From Gemmatimonas phototrophica (lineage in GTDB: Bacteria > Gemmatimonadota > Gemmatimonadetes > Gemmatimonadales > Gemmatimonadaceae), in assembly GCF_000695095.2 (NCBI RefSeq), contig NZ_CP011454.1, positions 2,542,001 through 2,606,000 of the forward strand: 64,000 nt of DNA, given 5' to 3'. This document shows positions 61,259 to 64,000 of this stretch, piece by piece (the stretch's first letter is position 1; every line of letters starts with the position of its first letter). The notes beneath the pieces were generated by a model, which saw only the letters and a program-made list of their open reading frames with translations, had not been told where the DNA came from and made no database searches. A program made the position numbers and the translations under genes.

Positions 61259-62176
61259 ATGACGCAGCCGCATCTTCTCGTGGTAGACGCACAGTCGCTG
61301 GCGGGCCGGGCCGCCCATGTGGCGGCGGGGGATATCGCCAACGGCGTACGCCTGTGGTGCCAGATGGCCCGCGGGGCAGCGCTTGATGTGGGCGCAACGC
61401 ACCTGGTCGCCGCCTGGGACCACGAAGGGCCAACGTTCCGCCACGCACTATTCCCCTCGTACAAACATCGTCGTACCGGCTCCATGCGGGCCCGCATTAC
61501 CCCCATTCGTGAGGGGGTGGAAGCGACCGGGGTCGTGAGCGTGAGTGTGGAACAGTTCGAAGGCGACGACAGCGTCGCGTCATTGATGGCGCGTTTCCAG
61601 CCGGAGGCGCGCATTACCCTGCTCTCCAACGATTCCGATCTGCTGCAGTTCGTGTCGGAGGGGGTGGCGGTGGCCACCTATGTCGGGGTGGGCAAAGGGC
61701 AGAATGGCGAACGAATCAAACGCTGGACCGCCGCCGACGTGCACACCCGCTTCGGGGTCCTCCCGCCACAGCTGCCGGCCTTCAAGGCCTTGTGCGGTGA
61801 AGAGGGTGACGACATTCCGGGGGTGAAGAACATCGGGAAGGGCACGGCAGTGAAGCTCCTGCGACGCTGGCAGAGCCTTGAGAAAGCGCTGGAAGCCAGT
61901 GAGTTCGTGAGTCATCGCGACGATACCGCCAAGCTGGCCGGGCAACATGACCATGTCCGGCTCATGTTGCAGCTCACCACCATTCGCACGGATGCCCCGG
62001 TGCCAATGCTGCCACTCTCAGACTGCAGCATCAGTACGGTGAGCTGGCCGTCCGGGTCCGCGGCCCGAATGGCGGCGAGTCCGGATGGGAGCGCGACTGG
62101 GAGTACGACGGACGGAATCACGCGGATGGCAGCAGGCCCCGGACTGGAAGCCGTGCCGTTCCCTGAAGAGTACTAG
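61259..62176 (+). CDS. 5'-3' exonuclease (PolA N-terminal/XNI-like)
   Basis: 305 residues; AGGGGAGACC precedes the ATG. It matches the stand-alone 5'-nuclease domain of DNA polymerase I. Metal-site motifs: LLVVDAQSLAGR at the N-terminus, AAWDHEGPTFRH, FEGDDSVASLM, LSNDSDLLQFV, LCGEEGDDIPGVKNIGKGTA (helix-3-turn-helix). It cleaves flaps and degrades RNA primers from the 5' end. The C-terminal 60 residues (Ser/Ala/Pro-rich) are not family-like. Confidence 0.93.
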   Translation: MTQPHLLVVDAQSLAGRAAHVAAGDIANGVRLWCQMARGAALDVGATHLVAAWDHEGPTFRHALFPSYKHRRTGSMRARITPIREGVEATGVVSVSVEQFEGDDSVASLMARFQPEARITLLSNDSDLLQFVSEGVAVATYVGVGKGQNGERIKRWTAADVHTRFGVLPPQLPAFKALCGEEGDDIPGVKNIGKGTAVKLLRRWQSLEKALEASEFVSHRDDTAKLAGQHDHVRLMLQLTTIRTDAPVPMLPLSDCSISTVSWPSGSAARMAASPDGSATGSTTDGITRMAAGPGLEAVPFPEEY

Positions 62177-62234
62177 CAGCGCCTCCAGGAGTGGCATGTC
62201 GCTATCTTCCGCACATCACACACGTGGAGCGACC

Positions 62235-62396
62235 ATGAAGAAGCGCAATGCAACCGCCGTCCCCGACTTTTCGCGCCGAAAGCCCGCCGCAGGCGGCCAG
62301 CCGGTAGCGTCTGGCGACAAGACGCGCATGCCGGATCCAAGACAGAAGCAGAGTGCCCCGACAAAGGCCAAGAACGGTGGCCGTCGCGGAACCTAA
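62235..62396 (+). CDS. Small basic protein, function unknown
   Basis: 53 codons from the ATG at 62235, with GGAG five bases before. The product is Lys/Arg/Gly-rich (NATAVPDFSRRKPAAGGQPV, PTKAKNGGRRGT), disordered-looking and with no hydrophobic stretch. It is followed after 12 bases by a clear terminator hairpin, which supports it as a real transcription unit. It may be nucleic-acid binding, which is speculation. Confidence 0.55.
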   Translation: MKKRNATAVPDFSRRKPAAGGQPVASGDKTRMPDPRQKQSAPTKAKNGGRRGT

Positions 62397-62408
62397 GGAC
62401 CACTGAAC

Positions 62409-62441
62409 GCAAAACGGCTCCCACAAGGGGAGCCGTTTTGC
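62409..62441. terminator. Bidirectional rho-independent terminator
   Basis: GCAAAACGGCTCCC ... GGGGAGCCGTTTTGC is a perfect stem with loop ACAA and T-tracts in both directions. On the plus strand it ends the small basic gene, and on the minus strand it lies 30 bases beyond tRNA-Thr, so it can close both units. Confidence 0.92.
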
Positions 62442-62471
62442 TGTGTCAAAGCCATCTGCTCTGAAAAACAG

Positions 62472-62543
62472 AGCCACAGATCGGGATTGAACCGATGACC
62501 GCCCGATTACGAATCGGGTGCTCTACCACTGAGCTACTGTGGC
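62472..62543 (-). tRNA. tRNA-Thr (anticodon CGT)
   Basis: Minus-strand cloverleaf: acceptor GCCACAG/CTGTGGC, anticodon arm CCCGA-TTCGTAA-TCGGG with anticodon CGT, T arm ATCGGTTCAATCCCGAT, discriminator T. It is the last gene of the seven-tRNA array. CCA is not encoded. Confidence 0.96.
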
Positions 62544-62592
62544 GGTTGATCTCACGGTGAGGTGCCGTGTCCTGCTATCCAACGGTAAACAG

Positions 62593-62674
62593 TGCCCTCG
62601 CACGGACTCGAACCGTGACGCCGTTAAGCACTACCACCTCAAAGTAGCGTGTCTACCAATTCCACCACGAGGGC
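62593..62674 (-). tRNA. tRNA-Leu (anticodon GAG)
   Basis: 82-nt cloverleaf with a long variable arm (GTGCTTAACGGC), the class II hallmark. Acceptor GCCCTCG/CGAGGGC, anticodon arm CTACT-TTGAGGT-GGTAG with anticodon GAG, discriminator A. Confidence 0.96.
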
Positions 62675-62742
62675 CTCCAACATCAACCAACAGTAGCGGA
62701 AACTCCACCAACAACTGCTTCACATGTTGTTCCGCCGAACAA

Positions 62743-62817
62743 CGGGAGCGACGGGGCTCGAACCCGCGACCTCTCGAGTGACAGTCGAGTGCTCTAACCA
62801 AACTGAGCTACGCCCCC
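62743..62817 (-). tRNA. tRNA-Asp (anticodon GTC)
   Basis: Minus-strand cloverleaf: acceptor GGGGGCG/CGCTCCC (one G-T pair), anticodon arm CTCGA-CTGTCAC-TCGAG with anticodon GTC, T arm GCGGGTTCGAGCCCCGT, discriminator G. As a tRNA-Asp with G34 it is a potential queuosine and glutamyl-queuosine substrate for the GluQRS of this window. Confidence 0.96.
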
Positions 62818-62842
62818 AACACCACCTGCACCTGCACCTGCA

Positions 62843-62914
62843 TAGCTCCAACGGGAATCGAACCCGTCTCTCAACCTTGAAAGGGTCGTGTCCTAACCGA
62901 TAGACGATGGAGCC
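62843..62914 (-). tRNA. tRNA-Glu (anticodon TTC)
   Basis: Minus-strand cloverleaf: acceptor GGCTCCA/TGGAGCT (G-T first pair), anticodon arm CGACC-CTTTCAA-GGTTG with anticodon TTC, T arm ACGGGTTCGATTCCCGT, discriminator A. Confidence 0.95.
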
Positions 62915-62946
62915 GTTGAAGCCACTGCCCTGCACCAGCACCCGCA

Positions 62947-63019
62947 TAGCGGTAACGGGATTCGAACCCGTGTTCCAGCCTTGAGAGGGCTGTGTCCTAG
63001 TCCCCTAGACGATACCGCC
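62947..63019 (-). tRNA. tRNA-Glu (anticodon CTC)
   Basis: Minus-strand cloverleaf: acceptor GGCGGTA/TACCGCT (G-T first pair), anticodon arm CAGCC-CTCTCAA-GGCTG with anticodon CTC, discriminator A. Its first five bases also form the end of an 18-bp hairpin lying just upstream (63015-63055). Confidence 0.95.
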
Positions 63020-63055
63020 GTCGGCATTTCGCCTTCAGCGAAATGCCGACGGCGG
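63015..63055. repeat. 18-bp perfect hairpin running into tRNA-Glu(CTC)
   Basis: CCGCCGTCGGCATTTCGC (63015-63032) and its exact complement (63038-63055) flank a CTTCA loop. On the minus strand the hairpin comes immediately before tRNA-Glu(CTC) and its 3' arm includes the first five tRNA bases, so tRNA folding and hairpin folding compete. Confidence 0.9.
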
Positions 63056-63177
63056 AACGCTACATCTGGTCACGATTGCTGCGCGCAATCACGCCCTTCT
63101 TACCGCACCCCGAGTTGGCGTGTCCGAGATCCAGTGACTGAAGACTCGACACCCACCACTCAAAACTGCAGTTGAGA

Positions 63178-63250
63178 CAGGCCCGGAGGGAATCGAACCC
63201 CCAACCGCCGGTTTTGGAGACCGGTGCTCTACCAATTGAGCTACGGACCT
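63178..63250 (-). tRNA. tRNA-Trp (anticodon CCA)
   Basis: Minus-strand cloverleaf: acceptor AGGTCCG/CGGGCCT (one G-T-like pair), anticodon arm CCGGT-CTCCAAA-ACCGG with anticodon CCA, discriminator G. Second tRNA of the array after His. Confidence 0.96.
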
Positions 63251-63293
63251 CCGGAGAGCGGCGACGGAATCGCTGCTCGCCAGTGTGACTCAG

Positions 63294-63368
63294 GGTGACC
63301 GACGGGGATCGAACCCGCAACCCCCGGAACCACAATCCGGTGCTCTGACCAATTGAGCTACGGCCACC
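63294..63368 (-). tRNA. tRNA-His (anticodon GTG)
   Basis: Minus-strand cloverleaf with the extra 5' G (position -1) opposite discriminator C, as in nearly all tRNA-His. Acceptor GTGGCCG/CGGTCAC, anticodon arm CCGGA-TTGTGGT-TCCGG with anticodon GTG. It is the first gene of the array, 139 bases after the efp stop; I saw no clear promoter in that gap. Confidence 0.96.
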
Positions 63369-63507
63369 ATGAACGAATGGGCGCTACGTAAGAAACCGCG
63401 TTCGTGACTCCCGACCGCTTGCCACCAAACTGCGTGGAGTTACTCGGGAGACGCCAAGGGTAACCGGTTAGCAGACCGAATTCAAGGGCTGAACCCGGTC
63501 TTTTTTC

Positions 63508-64000
63508 TCAATCCTTGGCGCGATCGAGGTACTCACCGGTGTTCGGATTCACACGCACCCGCGTACCCTGTTCCACAAACTCCGGCACGTTCACCACCAC
63601 CCCGTTCTCCAGCTTCGCCGGCTTCGACGACGCCGTCTTGGTGGCGCCGCGCACCACCGGAGCGGTATCCACAATCTCGAAGACCATCGAGTTCGGCAGC
63701 TGAATGCCGATGGGACGACCGTTGTAATACTCGGCCAGAATCTTCAGCCCCGACTGCATCCAGGGAGCCGAGTCGCCGAGCGATTCCTCGTCGAGCTCGA
63801 TCTGGTCGTAGTTCTCCGCGTTCATGAAGTGGTACGAATCGCCGCCCTGGTACATGAACTCGAGTTCGTGCGTTTCCATGTCCGCCTTTACGATCGTGTC
63901 AGCGGCGCGGAAACGATGCTCGAAGTTCGACCCGGTGCGCAGGTTTTTGAGCTTCGCCTGCACCATGGCGCGCAGGTTGCCCGGCGTATGGTGACGGAAC
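63508..64000 (-). CDS. efp: Translation elongation factor P (partial, N-terminus outside window)
   Basis: The minus-strand frame continues past the window edge, so only the last 163 residues are visible; the internal ATG at 63966 is not the start. EF-P domain I ends with the loop HHTPGNLRAMVQAKLKN, then domain II (FEHRFRAADTIVKADMETHELEFMY) and domain III (GLKILAEYYNGRPIGIQLP, ending TGEYLDRAKD). EF-P relieves ribosome stalling at polyproline. At the loop tip, where many EF-P proteins carry a modified Lys or Arg (PGKG, PGRN), this one has Asn (PGN). Downstream of it is the tRNA array. Confidence 0.96.
   Translation of the reverse strand, partial: FRHHTPGNLRAMVQAKLKNLRTGSNFEHRFRAADTIVKADMETHELEFMYQGGDSYHFMNAENYDQIELDEESLGDSAPWMQSGLKILAEYYNGRPIGIQLPNSMVFEIVDTAPVVRGATKTASSKPAKLENGVVVNVPEFVEQGTRVRVNPNTGEYLDRAKD

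Noticed and set aside
63964-63966. ATG at 63966 as the start of efp
   Set aside because: Homology to EF-P domain I continues upstream through PGN to the window edge, so this is an internal Met.

Overview
The window is GC-rich DNA from a Gram-negative chromosome. A TamA/TamB pair, a SusC/SusD pair with TonB-type plugs, Tat-exported Rieske proteins, a type II pseudopilin, an LpxL-type acyltransferase and very large periplasmic-propeller hybrid histidine kinases fit Gemmatimonadota (Gemmatimonas-like) best. No rRNA or marker gene is present to prove this. Genes are tightly packed with many 1-4 base start/stop overlaps, and there is no sign of phage, insertion sequences or CRISPR.

Left part (1-20.8 kb): a TamB-like protein (3' end outside the window) and its Omp85 partner read leftward. 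Reading right is a four-gene set that looks like an electron-transfer module: two four-helix membrane proteins with His at helix ends and two Tat-exported Rieske proteins. An M20 peptidase follows. Then come GluQRS, an Rrf2 regulator with three Cys, an orphan GspG pseudopilin coupled to a zinc-ribbon/SH3 protein, and a SusD-SusC operon. Divergent from susC is a compact FMN-binding protein / ApbE / RnfD-like operon ending in a thioesterase.

Middle (20.8-34 kb): a catabolic and secreted-enzyme region with an M20 hydrolase, a polysaccharide deacetylase, two amidohydrolases, an FMN alpha-hydroxy-acid oxidase, a PQQ propeller dehydrogenase, a GH97 glycosidase, an FAD dehydrogenase and TspO.

34-48 kb: two giant hybrid sensor kinases (periplasmic propeller, Y_Y_Y, HisKA, HATPase, receiver) flank YceH, tRNA-Pro and a CsgG-like protein. 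The second kinase ends a CDF transporter / PNPOx-like / PPK2 operon. An LpxL-like acyltransferase and MtgA transglycosylase pair follows.

48-64 kb: an SDR, a DUF4403 lipoprotein, a TIM-barrel isomerase-like Tat protein, and a BlaI/M56 pair whose sensor carries a tail resembling a TonB-receptor plug. Then a VapBC pair whose toxin lacks the first PIN aspartate, an attenuator-like leader rich in branched-chain codons, a metallophosphoesterase, tRNA-Gly, a lipase-like lipoprotein, and MFS, nitroreductase and 5'-3' exonuclease genes. A seven-tRNA leftward array (His, Trp, Glu, Glu, Asp, Leu, Thr) follows the 3' part of efp. Notable non-coding structures are a 122-bp imperfect palindrome exactly filling a convergent gap, three CTACGTCA boxes upstream of the lipase, an 18-bp perfect hairpin running into the 5' end of a tRNA-Glu, and five tandem NAACGCG heptamers.
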